From: Clostridia bacterium
GTDB taxonomy: Bacteria > Bacillota > Clostridia > Oscillospirales > Ruminococcaceae
Direction: 5' to 3'
Assembly (NCBI GenBank): GCA_009929695.1
Contig: RZZW01000007.1
Location: 18,049-82,048, forward strand
DNA length: 64,000 nt
Shown: in pieces, positions 45,413-54,912 of the stretch
Numbering within the stretch: position 1 is the first letter of the stretch
How the letters are laid out: the number at the start of each line of letters is the position of its first letter
Program-made: the position numbers and the translations under genes
The notes under the pieces: model-generated
What the model saw: only the letters and a program-made list of their open reading frames with translations
What the model was told of the DNA's origin: nothing
Database searches by the model: none

Positions 45413-46489
45413 ATGAAAATGACATTCAGATGGTACGGCGAGGACAGCGACACAATCACGCTGCGCCAAATCAAACAAATCCCCGGCATGACAGGTCTTA
45501 TGGGCTTGCTAGACTACAAGGCGGCAGGCGAGGTATGGACAGAGGAAGAAATCAAAACCTACATGGATAACGTGCACAAAGCCGGCCTTGAGTGCGAGGT
45601 TATCGAGAGCGTTAACGTCCACGAGGACATCAAAATGGGTCTGCCCACGCGCGACAAATACATCGAAAACTACATAATCACAATCCGCAACCTCGCAAAA
45701 TACGGCGTAAAGGTCATCGTTTACAACTTTATGCCGGTGCTCGACTGGCTGCGCACAGATTTAGCTCGCGAAATCCCCGAGGACGGCTCAAACAGCCTTT
45801 ATTTCGACGAAAAAGAGCTTGGCGAAATGTCACCGCTCGACATCGTTCGCAAAACAGCCGAAAGCTCAGAAGGCTTCACACTTCCCGGCTGGGAGCCTGA
45901 GCGCCTTGCACAGCTTGAGACTACATTAAAGCAGTATGAGAGCATCACACCGGACGATTTGCGCGCGAATTACAAATATTTTCTCGACGCGATTATCCCT
46001 GTCTGCGAAGAAGTCGGCATAAGAATGGCTTGCCATCCGGACGACCCGGCGTGGCCAATCTTCGGTCTGCCGCGCATTTCGCACAGCCAAGAGGACTACG
46101 ACAAAATCGTCGCTCTGCACGATTCTCCCGCAAACGGCCTTTGCCTTTGCACAGGATCGCTCGGCTCAAACCCCGAGAATGATATCCCCGCAATCATTCG
46201 TCATTTCGGCGAGATGAACCGCATTCCGTGCCTGCATATCCGCAACGTAAAATATTTGGGCTACCACAAATTCCGCGAAGCAGCACATCTGTCATCAGAC
46301 GGCGATCTCGATTTGTTTGAAATCGTCAAAGCGATGTACGACACCTGCCCCGACGCGTATGTCCGCCCTGACCACGGCCGCATGATTTGGGACGAAAAAG
46401 CCCGCCCAGGCTACGGTTTGTACGACAGAGCAATCGGTTCAAACTACATTCAAGGTCTTTGGGAAGCAATAGACAAAATGAGCAAATAA
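45413..46489 (+). CDS. uxuA: Mannonate dehydratase
   Basis: A 358-residue enzyme dehydrating D-mannonate to 2-keto-3-deoxygluconate in the glucuronate pathway. Blocks include [76 protein letters not shown] and RPDHGRMIW, carrying the Mn-binding Cys/His/Asp set. The start at 45413 follows GAGGTG. It is single and far from uxaC. No uxuB (fructuronate reductase) is in the window. Confidence 0.95.
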   Translation: MKMTFRWYGEDSDTITLRQIKQIPGMTGLMGLLDYKAAGEVWTEEEIKTYMDNVHKAGLECEVIESVNVHEDIKMGLPTRDKYIENYIITIRNLAKYGVKVIVYNFMPVLDWLRTDLAREIPEDGSNSLYFDEKELGEMSPLDIVRKTAESSEGFTLPGWEPERLAQLETTLKQYESITPDDLRANYKYFLDAIIPVCEEVGIRMACHPDDPAWPIFGLPRISHSQEDYDKIVALHDSPANGLCLCTGSLGSNPENDIPAIIRHFGEMNRIPCLHIRNVKYLGYHKFREAAHLSSDGDLDLFEIVKAMYDTCPDAYVRPDHGRMIWDEKARPGYGLYDRAIGSNYIQGLWEAIDKMSK

Positions 46490-46676
46490 AATAAAAGAAG
46501 ATAGAAAAAAGAAGAAATAAAAAATGAATGAGTGACGGCTGCGCCGCCACATTAAAAAAATAATGCGCCTACGTTTGATTTGCCTAAAATCTTACGTAGA
46601 CGCATTATTTATTATAATGTGACCGCAAAGCGGTCACTCTATACTTTTTATTTCTTCTTTTTTCTGTCTTATTTTA
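46487..46676. repeat. Family B element 7 with inserted palindrome
   Basis: Purine arm, left hairpin GTGACGGC-TGC-GCCGCCAC, right hairpin GTGACCGC-AAA-GCGGTCAC, pyrimidine arm. The centre carries a palindrome at 46561-46607 (TAATGCGCCTACG...CGTAGACGCATTA) homologous to that in element 6. It fills the space between the convergent uxuA and YhhN stops. Confidence 0.88.
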
Positions 46677-46678
46677 AT

Positions 46679-47371
46679 TTAGCATGCAAGCGCAATCAGC
46701 ATCATGCCTATGTAATATGTTCCGAAATTGAACGCGCGCAAAACACGGCGGGGCTTGTAGTAAAAATACATGAACATCAAAATCACGTCCGACACAAAAA
46801 ACAGCACCGCGCCAGCCGCCATAAGCCACGCGCGGATATCATACACTGCAAGCGAGCACATGCGCACCGCCGCAACCGTCATCAGCCCAACAAAAAAGGC
46901 GTAAACCGTGCCGGGCAGCATCATTTTGCCAAACCGAAACCGCTTGTTTCGCTTGCCGACAACAAACACAAACGCCGACATTATAATAGGTAATATAAGC
47001 ATCGGCCACGTCCAAAAGCTTTGCGCGGCAGATATCGCCCGAAACACAACAATAAACAGCGCGTGACCGATTGCAAAGCTTATCGCGCCCGCAAGAAAAT
47101 ATTTGCCGAAAAACTTTTTGCGCACATTAGCAAACGCAAGCAAAACGTCCCCCGAAAGGCAAAGTAAAAGCGACGGCAGCAGCATAAAAAAGGTCAAAAG
47201 CCCATTCCCACGCCAAATCGCAGTGACAAGCGCCAGTAAAACAAAGCAAACGCTGGTCGAGCCTTTTAATATAATATACTTATTCCCATATCGCCCCTTG
47301 CTAAGCCCCGCCCGAATAAGCGCCGACAGCACAAAAAGGTAGCAGATGGAGACAATTATTATAAGTGGCAT
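46679..47371 (-). CDS. YhhN/TMEM86 family membrane protein
   Basis: A 230-residue protein with about eight membrane helices. The family's two aspartate motifs are visible: LCLSGDVLLAF (about 70-80) and GAVLFFVSDVILMF (about 185-198). Animal members hydrolyse lysoplasmalogen vinyl-ether bonds; many anaerobic clostridia make plasmalogens, so a lipid role is plausible but inferred. It is monocistronic and flanked by a family B and a family A repeat. Confidence 0.8.
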   Translation of the reverse strand: MPLIIIVSICYLFVLSALIRAGLSKGRYGNKYIILKGSTSVCFVLLALVTAIWRGNGLLTFFMLLPSLLLCLSGDVLLAFANVRKKFFGKYFLAGAISFAIGHALFIVVFRAISAAQSFWTWPMLILPIIMSAFVFVVGKRNKRFRFGKMMLPGTVYAFFVGLMTVAAVRMCSLAVYDIRAWLMAAGAVLFFVSDVILMFMYFYYKPRRVLRAFNFGTYYIGMMLIALAC

Positions 47372-47391
47372 GAGTGACCCTCCTTTTTCAT

Positions 47392-47514
47392 GAAGCCTTC
47401 TCCTTTAGGAGAAGGTGGCGCGACGAAGGAGCGACGGATGAGGTAAGTTTGCACACGCTTCACCTCATCAGTCGGCTTCGCCGACAGCTTCCCCTCAAGG
47501 GGAAGCCTACGAGG
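47392..47514. repeat. Family A element, halves swapped
   Basis: The two half-units are in the opposite order to the other copies: the CCTTCTCCTTTAGGAGAAGG...GATGAGG half comes first and the CCTCATCAGTCGGC...GGGGAAGCCTACGAGG half second, meeting at a GATGAGGTAAG...CACCTCATC centre. It sits between yhhN and argS. Confidence 0.85.
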
Positions 47515-47518
47515 AATA

Positions 47519-49285
47519 CTACATTTTCTCCGGTGCACTGACATTTAATATCGAAAGTGCGTTGCAAAGCGTGGTTTTGGTGCCTTTGCACAGGGCGATA
47601 CGCGCGTCGCGGAGGTCTGCGTCGGCTTCTTTTACGCGGCAGGCGTTGTAGAATTTGTGAAAAAGCGTCGCAAGCTCTGTTGTGTAGCGCGTAATTCTAG
47701 CGGGGTCGTAGCTTTTCGCGGCGGAGATAATCTCGCTCGGGAAACCCGCTATATGGCGCAAAAGCTCCTTTTCGGCATCTTCTGTGAGCAGCCAAAAGTG
47801 TGAGTCCGCCGCGTCCTTTGTGCAGTCTATGCCCTCGGCGGCGAGTGCTTTCAGTATGCTGCAAATGCGCGCATGGGCATATTGCACATAATATACAGGG
47901 TTATTTGTATCTTCTGCCACAGCGACGTCGAGGTCAAAGTCCATCGTGCTGCCCGGCTCGCGCATGTTGAACTGGAAGCGCGCCGAGTCAATTGGCACTT
48001 CGTCAAGCAGCGTCGAGAGCGTTATCGCTTTGCCTGTGCGCTTGCTCATTTTGACAGGCTTGCCGTCCTGCATAAGACGCACAAACTGCATCAAAACTAT
48101 GTCGAGCTTCTCGCCGTCAAGGCCCACGGCATCCATTGCGCCCTTCATGCGGGCGACGTGTCCGTGGTGGTCTGCGCCCCAAACGTCTATCGCTGTGTCA
48201 AAGCCGCGCACGGCAAATTTGTTGTAGTGATACGCTATATCGGCGGCAAAATAGGTGGGTATGCCGTTTGCGCGCACAAGCACCTCGTCCTTGTTTTCCT
48301 CTGTGACCTCGCCGTCAAGCCCCTTGCGCGTGTTTTGGTTTGCGCCGTATTTGACGCTGTAATCCATGCTTTTATACCAAATTGCGCCGTCCTTTTCATA
48401 TGTCGCGCCGCGGTCTGCAAGTATTTTCAGCACATCGGCGACAGCGCCCTTGTGCAGCTCGCTCTCCTTAAACCACACGTCGTAATTTATGCGGTATTTC
48501 GCAAGGTCGGCTTTCAGCGCGTCGATATTTTTCGGCAGGGCATAGTCAATAATCGCCTGCTGACGCGCTTCGTCTGTTTCTGTAACGTATTTTTCGCCGT
48601 TTATATCCGCAAATTCCTTTGCGAGTGTCGCGATATCCGCACCTTGATAGCCGTCCTCGGGGAAGGCGTAGCTCTCGTCAAAAAGCTGCATATATCTCGC
48701 CGAAAGGCTCTTGCCAAACTTTGCAATCTGGTTGCCCGCATCGTTTATGTAAAACTCACGCGTGGCGTCAAAGCCCGCCCACTTGAGCGATTCCGCAAGG
48801 CAGTCGCCAAGTGCGCCGCCGCGAGCGTTGCCGAGGTGCATAGGGCCTGTCGGGTTTGCCGAGACAAATTCCACATTGACCTTTTTGCCCGCGCCAAAAT
48901 CCGTTTTGCCGTAGTCAGCGCCCTCTGCGTCAACGAAAAGCAGCACGCCGCCAAACCAGTTTGCGGTCATGAAAATATTTATAAAGCCCGGGCCCGCAAT
49001 CTCAAGGCGGTCAAAGCAACTATCTTTAAGCGACGGCGCGTTTTTCACAATCGCCTCCGCAATTTTGCGCGGCGGCATACCGAAAACGCGCGCTCCGAGC
49101 ATGGCTATATTGCTCGCCAAATCGCCGTTTTTCACGTCGCCCGGCACCTCAACTATAAAGTCGGGCAGTTCCTTTTCGGGCAAATCGCCGTTTTTCATAG
49201 CGTTTTGCGCCGCTTTTGTCAGCAGCGCGCGCGCCTCGTCCATTGAACCTTGCTTTGGGTCGTATTTGCTGTATTCGTACTTCAT
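47519..49285 (-). CDS. argS: Arginyl-tRNA synthetase
   Basis: A 588-residue class I synthetase charging tRNA-Arg. It has an N-terminal tRNA-contact domain (about 1-110), FVSANPTGPMHLGNARGG containing the HIGH equivalent HLGN, the KMSK motif (PVKMSKRTGKA) and a C-terminal DALR anticodon-binding domain (FHKFYNACRV). Complete. It heads or follows a unit with DUF1934, murI and ddl on the same strand; the DUF1934 stop is 17 bases upstream of the argS ATG. Confidence 0.96.
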   Translation of the reverse strand: MKYEYSKYDPKQGSMDEARALLTKAAQNAMKNGDLPEKELPDFIVEVPGDVKNGDLASNIAMLGARVFGMPPRKIAEAIVKNAPSLKDSCFDRLEIAGPGFINIFMTANWFGGVLLFVDAEGADYGKTDFGAGKKVNVEFVSANPTGPMHLGNARGGALGDCLAESLKWAGFDATREFYINDAGNQIAKFGKSLSARYMQLFDESYAFPEDGYQGADIATLAKEFADINGEKYVTETDEARQQAIIDYALPKNIDALKADLAKYRINYDVWFKESELHKGAVADVLKILADRGATYEKDGAIWYKSMDYSVKYGANQNTRKGLDGEVTEENKDEVLVRANGIPTYFAADIAYHYNKFAVRGFDTAIDVWGADHHGHVARMKGAMDAVGLDGEKLDIVLMQFVRLMQDGKPVKMSKRTGKAITLSTLLDEVPIDSARFQFNMREPGSTMDFDLDVAVAEDTNNPVYYVQYAHARICSILKALAAEGIDCTKDAADSHFWLLTEDAEKELLRHIAGFPSEIISAAKSYDPARITRYTTELATLFHKFYNACRVKEADADLRDARIALCKGTKTTLCNALSILNVSAPEKM

Positions 49286-49302
49286 TTATATTCTCCTCAA
49301 GC

Positions 49303-49731
49303 TTAATTTGCAGGCTTTACAGTTATGTCAACGATGTTGCGGCTCACGCTCTGCGTGTCGACGTCAAGCAGATAGCTGAACTTCACTCTGCCGCCCTCGT
49401 CGTGCAGCTTCATGTCAATTTCGTCCGCGGCGATGCCGAGGTCAAGCGCGCCTGTGCCCGTCTCATAGTGGCACACGTGGCGCTTGCCTTTTTCAATTAT
49501 AAGCTGGCTCGGTGCAGGGCCAAACCGCAGCATGCTCACCTTGCCGCCGCCGTTCTCCACCTTGACTGTCGTCACACAGCCCTTGTAGCCTGTGGCTTCC
49601 GTCTCGTTGTAGCTTATAAAAAAGTTGTTGTTTTTGCGGATGAAGCTCCCGCGCGTCATCAGCTTGACACTGTCGCTCTCGCCGTCCTGCTCCATAGTTC
49701 CGTTTATTGTAATAATGTAGTTCTCCTGCAT
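49303..49731 (-). CDS. DUF1934 family protein
   Basis: A 142-residue beta-barrel protein (calycin/lipocalin-like in known structures), function unknown. It opens YIITINGTMEQDGESDSVKLMTRGSF; MLRFG and GALDLGI lie in the middle. The start at 49731 follows GAGGT and is one base past the murI stop. Its position between murI and argS is common in clostridia. Confidence 0.85.
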   Translation of the reverse strand: MQENYIITINGTMEQDGESDSVKLMTRGSFIRKNNNFFISYNETEATGYKGCVTTVKVENGGGKVSMLRFGPAPSQLIIEKGKRHVCHYETGTGALDLGIAADEIDMKLHDEGGRVKFSYLLDVDTQSVSRNIVDITVKPAN

Positions 49732-49732
49732 T

Positions 49733-50560
49733 TTATACCTCATAATTGTCGACGCTTATCTGCGTCACATTTCCACCTGCGTACTCGCCTAAAAACCAGT
49801 TTGAAAGCTGCTCAAAGCTCTCTGTTGAGTCGCTGACGTAATAGCTTGCCTCGCCGTTGCCGCTGCTTTTTAAAAGGTCTGCGACGGCGAGATATTCCTT
49901 GGCGCTTTTTGCCGTCTCATATCCGGGGTCGATAAGCGCCACGCCGCTGCCCATTATGTCGGCAATTATCGGCTTTATGAGAGGGTAGTGCGTGCAGCCG
50001 AGTATCAGCGTGTCGACGCCCGCCGCCTTTATTGGCGCTAGGTAGTCCTCTGCGACGAGGTGCGTCACCTTGTTTTCTTCGTCAAAATATCCGTTTTCAA
50101 CAAGCGGAACAAACAGCGGACACTTGTTTGCCGTGATGACAGCCGACGGCAGCAGCGCTTTTATCGCTTTGTTGTAGCTCTCGCTGTTCACCGTCGCGGG
50201 CGTGCCTATGACGCCTATTTTGCCTGTGCCCGTTGCGCTCACAGCCGCCGCCGCCGCGCTTTGCACAACGCCTGTGTACGTGACGGGCAGTGCGTCCGTG
50301 CAGCTTTTCGGCAGTGTGCTGCTCACTGTGCCACAAGCCGCCATTATGTATTTAACATTTTTTGACAGCAAAAACGCCACGTCCTGCCTGCCGTATTTTA
50401 TTATTGTCTCAACTCCGCGCGTGCCGTAGGGGACGCGGCCTGTGTCGCCGAAATAGACTATGTCCTCGTGCGGCAAAAGCCTGCGCAGCTCGCGAACGGC
50501 TGTCAGCCCGCCGAGCCCTGAATCAAACACCCCGATAGGCGCGTTTTTGTCAATGGACAT
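49733..50560 (-). CDS. murI: Glutamate racemase
   Basis: A 275-residue enzyme supplying D-glutamate for peptidoglycan. It starts APIGVFDSGLGGLTAV, then VYFGDTGRVPYG, the first catalytic cysteine in AACGTVSST (CNT in many species) and the second in GCTHYPL. The start at 50560 has GGAGGG upstream and lies inside the end of ddl, an 11-base overlap, so the two are translationally linked. Intact. Confidence 0.93.
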   Translation of the reverse strand: MSIDKNAPIGVFDSGLGGLTAVRELRRLLPHEDIVYFGDTGRVPYGTRGVETIIKYGRQDVAFLLSKNVKYIMAACGTVSSTLPKSCTDALPVTYTGVVQSAAAAAVSATGTGKIGVIGTPATVNSESYNKAIKALLPSAVITANKCPLFVPLVENGYFDEENKVTHLVAEDYLAPIKAAGVDTLILGCTHYPLIKPIIADIMGSGVALIDPGYETAKSAKEYLAVADLLKSSGNGEASYYVSDSTESFEQLSNWFLGEYAGGNVTQISVDNYEV

Positions 50561-51629
50561 CTCTGCCCTCCGCGCGCTCAAACGCAAGCGCAACAAGCTT
50601 GTCAAGCAGGCTGCTGTAAGTGTCGCCAGCCGCCATTTTCAGCTTCGGGTACATGCTTATGTCAGTAAAGCCGGGCAGCGTGTTTATCTCGTTTAAAAGC
50701 ACCTTTTCGCTGCCTCGCTCGACGAAAAAGTCAACGCGCGAAAGCCCTGTGCAGCAAAGCGCACGGTATGCCTTTTCGGCTAAATCATGCACCTCGTTCA
50801 GCTTTTCGTTTGAAAGCTGCGCGGGAATGGCGACGCGGCTTGTTCCCGCGACATATTTGTCCTCGTAGTCGTAAAATTCCTTGCTCGCGAGAATTTCGCC
50901 GGGGCAGGTGGAAGTCGCCACGTCGTTGCCGCTGACGGCGCACTCCACCTCTTGGCCGTCCACAAAACGCTCGAAAACTATGCGGTTGTCGTGCTTCGCG
51001 GCAAGCTCAACGGCGCTTTTAAGCGTCTCTCTGTCCTTTGCCTTGCTTATGCCGACGCTGCTGCCTGCGTTTGCGGGCTTGACGAAAATAGGGTAGCCGA
51101 GCTTTCGCGAGACGCGCGCCTCAACGTCGTCGAAATCCTCGCCCGAATGTGTGTCCATATAGTCCCATTCACAGCGCGGAATACCGCACGCGTCCATAAC
51201 GCAGTTTGCGATGACCTTATCCATGCACACCGAGCTGCCGAGCACTCCGCAGCCGACATACGGTATGCCCGCCATGTCAAGCAGGCCCTGCACAGTGCCG
51301 TCCTCGCCGTTTTTGCCGTGCAGAACAGGGAACACCACGTCGACAGGCACTTCATTATAGCTGCCGTTTTCAAAGGTAATAAGCCCCTTCATGCCGCTTC
51401 CCGCGCAAAACGCCGCGGGTGTGATGTCTGCTTTTTCCCACTCTCCGCTTTTTATAAGCGCGATATCGCCATTGTAAAGATACCATCTGCCGCTTTTTGT
51501 TATGCCGACTGGCACGATGTCATATTTTTCCTTGTCAAGATTATTCAAAACACTAGTTGCGCTCATCAGCGAAATCTCATGCTCGCTCGACGCTCCGCCG
51601 AAAAGCACCGCAATTTTTGTTTTTGTCAT
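50550..51629 (-). CDS. ddl: D-alanine-D-alanine ligase
   Basis: A 359-residue ATP-grasp enzyme joining two D-alanines for the peptidoglycan stem. It has AVLFGGASSEHEISLMSA, VFPVLHGKNGEDGTVQG, GSSVCMDK, FVKPANAGSSVGISKA (ATP-binding), DFFVERGSEKVLLNEINTLPGF (Mg-binding acids). First gene of a minus-strand wall-synthesis unit with murI. The sequence does not let me separate D-Ala from D-lactate specificity with confidence, but the family block is of the ordinary Ddl kind. Confidence 0.93.
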   Translation of the reverse strand: MTKTKIAVLFGGASSEHEISLMSATSVLNNLDKEKYDIVPVGITKSGRWYLYNGDIALIKSGEWEKADITPAAFCAGSGMKGLITFENGSYNEVPVDVVFPVLHGKNGEDGTVQGLLDMAGIPYVGCGVLGSSVCMDKVIANCVMDACGIPRCEWDYMDTHSGEDFDDVEARVSRKLGYPIFVKPANAGSSVGISKAKDRETLKSAVELAAKHDNRIVFERFVDGQEVECAVSGNDVATSTCPGEILASKEFYDYEDKYVAGTSRVAIPAQLSNEKLNEVHDLAEKAYRALCCTGLSRVDFFVERGSEKVLLNEINTLPGFTDISMYPKLKMAAGDTYSSLLDKLVALAFERAEGRDVH

Positions 51630-51738
51630 AAATCTGAATACTCCTTAAAATTCGTATTTGCTATTGTAATATTCACATATAAATTATATAATAACATACA
51701 GCGCAATAAAATAAAAGTATACACAGCAAAAAAACTGC

Positions 51739-51768
51739 TTGACTATCAGCTTAGATATGTGATATGAT
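51739..51768 (+). promoter_or_regulatory. Promoter of the rpmG-secE-nusG-rplKA operon
   Basis: TTGACT (51739-51744), 18 bases, TATGAT (51763-51768). A leader of about 110 bases with no clear structure precedes rpmG. Confidence 0.7.
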
Positions 51769-51883
51769 AAGTATACCTCTTTTGCAGGTCTTTTTTTGTG
51801 CGCATTTTTTAGAGGGACAAGCCCTTATACGCTGCCTGCTTGTGAGGGAGGCTTATTAACCGTTTTAATGGAGGTGCCGAAGC

Positions 51884-52033
51884 ATGAGAACCAAAATCAC
51901 ACTTGCTTGCACAGAGTGCAAACAGCGCAACTACAACTCAAAGAAAAACAAGAAGAACAGCCCTGACCGTTTAGAGATGAAGAAGTATTGCAAGTTCTGC
52001 AAAAAGCATACGCTTCACCGCGAGACGAAGTAA
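51884..52033 (+). CDS. rpmG: 50S ribosomal protein L33
   Basis: A 49-residue protein found by direct reading. It begins [17 protein letters not shown] and has the zinc ribbon pairs CTEC and CKFC, ending [16 protein letters not shown] precedes the ATG. The L33-SecE-NusG order is standard in Firmicutes. Confidence 0.95.
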   Translation: MRTKITLACTECKQRNYNSKKNKKNSPDRLEMKKYCKFCKKHTLHRETK

Positions 52034-52048
52034 GGAAGGCGGAACACA

Positions 52049-52294
52049 ATGGCAGAGAAATCAGAGAAAAAGGTTGGCTTTTTTACTAAAGTCAAAAACT
52101 TCTTCAAACGCATAGCCAAGTATTTTCGTGATACAGCCAGCGAGATGAAGAAGGTAGTATGGCCCAGCAAAAAACAGATAATCAACAACGCTCTCGTTGT
52201 CCTTGTCGTTGTTATTGTTGCGGCTGTCCTCATTTTCCTTCTCGACAGTTTGTTTGGCTTTATCCTTGGTCTGCTACTTAAAACAGCAGTCTGA
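52049..52294 (+). CDS. secE: Protein translocase subunit SecE
   Basis: An 81-residue subunit with the SecE signature ASEMKKVVWPSKKQ (about 31-44) and one C-terminal membrane helix, plus a basic amphipathic N-terminal helix. It clamps SecY in the membrane. AAGGCGGAA lies before the ATG. Confidence 0.95.
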   Translation: MAEKSEKKVGFFTKVKNFFKRIAKYFRDTASEMKKVVWPSKKQIINNALVVLVVVIVAAVLIFLLDSLFGFILGLLLKTAV

Positions 52295-52321
52295 TTTTAA
52301 CAAAGAAAGCGGGGCGCAAAT

Positions 52322-52849
52322 TTGGAAGATAGAGACAACCAGCCAAGATGGTATGTTGTTCATACCTATTCAGGCTACGAAAACAAGGTTTCTCAAGACC
52401 TTGCCACCGCCGTTGAAAACAGGCGTATGCAGGACTTGATACAGGATATCAAGGTTCCTGTCGAGATGGTCACAGAGATTAAGGACGGCAAGGAGCGCGA
52501 GGTCGAGCATAAGCTCTTTCCGGGCTATGTGCTTGTCAAGATGATAGTCACCGACGAAAGCTGGTACATCGTGCGCAACACGCGCGGCGTAACGGGGTTT
52601 GTCGGCTCTACAACAAAGCCTCTTCCGCTGTCTGACGCAGAGGTCGAAAAGCTCGGCGTTGAAGTTCACACCTCAGAGGTCAATTTCAGCGTCGGCGAAA
52701 GCATCCAGATTACCGAGGGTCCGCTCGCGGGCTTTGTCGGCAATGTCGAGGCGCTTGACCTTGAAAACCGCAAGGTCAAGGTCAAGGTATCCATGTTCGG
52801 GCGCGAGACGCCCGCCGAGCTTGATTTCACTCAGGTGACACAGCTCTAA
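52322..52849 (+). CDS. nusG: Transcription termination/antitermination protein NusG
   Basis: A 175-residue factor with the NGN domain (WYVVHTYSGYENKV, FPGYVLVKM) and the KOW domain (QITEGPLAGFVGNVEALD). It binds RNA polymerase. Translation begins at a TTG (52322) with GCGGGG upstream; no ATG is available before the conserved start. Confidence 0.95.
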   Translation: MEDRDNQPRWYVVHTYSGYENKVSQDLATAVENRRMQDLIQDIKVPVEMVTEIKDGKEREVEHKLFPGYVLVKMIVTDESWYIVRNTRGVTGFVGSTTKPLPLSDAEVEKLGVEVHTSEVNFSVGESIQITEGPLAGFVGNVEALDLENRKVKVKVSMFGRETPAELDFTQVTQL

Positions 52850-52970
52850 TCACTTTGGTTAAAACCGCATGCGGTTTTAATAGAGCGTATTTAGAATAGA
52901 TATGCTCGTGGGAGGCACCGCCATACGGGCGGCGTCCGCAATTAACCACACTATTTTGGAGGTATTTACA
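52850..52970 (+). promoter_or_regulatory. nusG-rplK intergenic leader
   Basis: It contains a 22-base perfect palindrome (52859-52880, half TTAAAACCGCA) right after nusG, probably a partial terminator or processing site, and a second GC-rich foldable stretch (CACCGCC...GGCGGCG). The latter could be a site for L1 autoregulation of rplKA, which is usual for this operon (inference). Confidence 0.5.
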
Positions 52971-53396
52971 ATGGCTCAGAAGGTAACGGGGTATATTAAG
53001 CTCCAGATCCCGGCCGGTAAAGCTACACCGGCACCACCAGTTGGCCCAGCGCTTGGTCAGCACGGCGTAAACATTATGTCGTTTACGAAAGAATTTAATG
53101 AGCGCACACAAAAGGACATCGGTTACATCATACCGGTAGTTATCACCGTTTATGCAGACCGCTCGTTCAGCTTCATCACAAAAACACCGCCCGCGGCCGT
53201 CCTTATCAAAAAGGCTCTTGGCGTCGACAGCGGTTCCGGCGTGCCCAATAAAACCAAAATCGGTTCTATCACACACGCACAGCTTGAAGAAATCGCAAAA
53301 ACAAAAATGCCCGACCTTAACGCTGCAAACATCGACACCGCAATCAGCATGATTGCAGGCACATGCCGCAGCATGGGCGTAACAGTAGCTGATTGA
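52971..53396 (+). CDS. rplK: 50S ribosomal protein L11
   Basis: A 141-residue protein beginning [29 protein letters not shown] and ending in the RNA-binding domain with [14 protein letters not shown] is eight bases before the ATG at 52971; the earlier in-frame start is in the leader. Forms the GTPase-associated stalk base. Confidence 0.97.
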   Translation: MAQKVTGYIKLQIPAGKATPAPPVGPALGQHGVNIMSFTKEFNERTQKDIGYIIPVVITVYADRSFSFITKTPPAAVLIKKALGVDSGSGVPNKTKIGSITHAQLEEIAKTKMPDLNAANIDTAISMIAGTCRSMGVTVAD

Positions 53397-53456
53397 TTTG
53401 CATAACACCCGCCATCAGTGGGAGGAAATTTCCGATTTACCACAGGAGGATTATTG

Positions 53457-54155
53457 ATGAAACACGGTAAACATTATGTCGAGAGCGCGAAGCTCATCGA
53501 CCGTACAAAACTTTATGACAGCAACGAAGCTCTCGAGCTTTGCTGCAAGGCTGCAAAAGCCAAATTCGACGAGACAATCGAGCTTCATGTTCGTCTCGGC
53601 GTCGATAGCCGCCATGCTGACCAGCAGGTTCGCGGCGCAGTTGTACTTCCTAACGGCACAGGTAAAAACGTTCGCGTTATTGCCATCGCCAAGGGCGACG
53701 CTGCAAAGGCTGCTGAAGAAGCAGGCGCAATGATGGTTGGCGAAGCCGACCTCATCGCAAAAATCCAGAACGAGGGCTTCACAGACTTTGACGTCCTCGT
53801 CACAACACCTGACATGATGGGCATGGTTGGCCGTCTAGGTAAGGTTCTAGGCCCCCGCGGCCTTATGCCTAACCCGAAGGCCGGCACAGTTACACCCGAC
53901 CTCGGCCGCGCTGTAACAGAAGCCAAAGCAGGTAAAATCGAGTATCGTCTCGACAAAGCCAACATCATTCACTGCCCCATCGGCAAGGCATCCTTCGGCT
54001 CTGAAAAGCTCGAGAAGAACCTTGCAACTCTTATGGACGCCATTGTCAAGGCAAAGCCTGCCGCGGCAAAAGGCCAGTACATCAAGAGCGCAACAGTTGC
54101 CCCGACAATGGGCCCCGGCGTTAAGCTTAACGCTGCCAAATTCGGTGGTCAATAA
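53457..54155 (+). CDS. rplA: 50S ribosomal protein L1
   Basis: A 232-residue protein with [15 protein letters not shown] at the start, [25 protein letters not shown] and GTVTPDLG in the second domain. The start at 53457 is set by AGGAGG. L1 binds 23S rRNA and, in other bacteria, its own mRNA. Confidence 0.97.
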   Translation: MKHGKHYVESAKLIDRTKLYDSNEALELCCKAAKAKFDETIELHVRLGVDSRHADQQVRGAVVLPNGTGKNVRVIAIAKGDAAKAAEEAGAMMVGEADLIAKIQNEGFTDFDVLVTTPDMMGMVGRLGKVLGPRGLMPNPKAGTVTPDLGRAVTEAKAGKIEYRLDKANIIHCPIGKASFGSEKLEKNLATLMDAIVKAKPAAAKGQYIKSATVAPTMGPGVKLNAAKFGGQ

Positions 54156-54159
54156 TCGC

Positions 54160-54188
54160 TTGACAGCACATTAAAAGTGTGCTATAAT
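54160..54188 (+). promoter_or_regulatory. rplJL promoter
   Basis: TTGACA (54160-54165), exactly 17 bases, TATAAT (54183-54188): a perfect consensus promoter. Confidence 0.9.
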
Positions 54189-54189
54189 A

Positions 54190-54345
54190 ATTATGCTGTT
54201 TTTAAGACAGCAGGTGCATTGCATAAGGGCTTTTAGTCCGCCTGCCGAGAAACGTAAAATGACTTGTTTATTTTGCCTCTTTCTCGCAAGGGAAAGAGGC
54301 TTTTTGTATATGTAAATTCAAACCAAACCGAAACGAGGTGAAACA
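54190..54345 (+). ncRNA. Ribosomal protein L10 leader with attenuator
   Basis: The leader contains the L10/L12-binding kink-turn region (AGACAGCAGGTG ... CCTGCCGAGA) followed by an intrinsic terminator at 54275-54305: GCCTCTTTC, loop, GGAAAGAGGC, then TTTTT. When L10 accumulates, binding should favour termination and limit rplJL expression, as in the Firmicutes L10-leader family. Confidence 0.85.
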
Positions 54346-54347
54346 AT

Positions 54348-54857
54348 TTGCCAAGTGAAAAAGTATTAGGCGAAAAACAAGAACTTGTTGCAGCTTTGAA
54401 GGAAAAAATCGTTGCTTCTAAAGCAGGCGTTGTTGTAAACTACAACGGTATCAGCGTTTCTGACGACACAAAGCTTCGCGCTTCTCTGCGTGCAGAGGGC
54501 GTTGAGTATTCAGTAATCAAAAACACGATGCTCCGTCTTGCCGTCAAAGGCACAGATGTCGAAGGTCTTACAGATGCGTTTACAGGTTCTACAGCTCTTG
54601 CCGTTGTAACAGGCGAAGATCCGATGGCTGCCGCGCGTATCCTCAACAAATTTGCTGAGGCTTCAAAGGGTAAGTTCGATATCAAAGCAGGCTACATGGA
54701 CGGCACAGTTATGGATGCAGAAGGCGTTAAAGCCATTGCAAACCTGCCGAGCCGCGAGGGCTTGCTCTCCATGCTCCTTTCCGCATTGCAGGGCAACCTG
54801 CGTGGTCTTGCCGTTGCGCTTAAAGCAGTCGCAGACCAAAAAGAAGAAGTTGCATAA
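54348..54857 (+). CDS. rplJ: 50S ribosomal protein L10
   Basis: A 169-residue stalk-base protein: VLGEKQELVAALKEKI, VVNYNGISVSDDTKLR, SVIKNTMLRLAV and the C-terminal helix that carries L7/L12 dimers. The start is TTG at 54348 with GAGGTG upstream. Autoregulated through the leader above. Confidence 0.96.
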   Translation: MPSEKVLGEKQELVAALKEKIVASKAGVVVNYNGISVSDDTKLRASLRAEGVEYSVIKNTMLRLAVKGTDVEGLTDAFTGSTALAVVTGEDPMAAARILNKFAEASKGKFDIKAGYMDGTVMDAEGVKAIANLPSREGLLSMLLSALQGNLRGLAVALKAVADQKEEVA

Positions 54858-54912
54858 TTTTGCAGCTTGAACAATCACAATTTTAAATTAACTTATTTTG
54901 GAGGATACAACA

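Noticed and set aside
46580..46993. Plus-strand open frame overlapping YhhN
   Set aside because: It begins within a family B repeat and is antisense to a clear membrane protein gene.
47873..49246. Long open frame opposite argS (457 codons)
   Set aside because: Shadow of a conserved essential gene; composition is typical of antisense reading (rich in Arg, His, Val, Ala).
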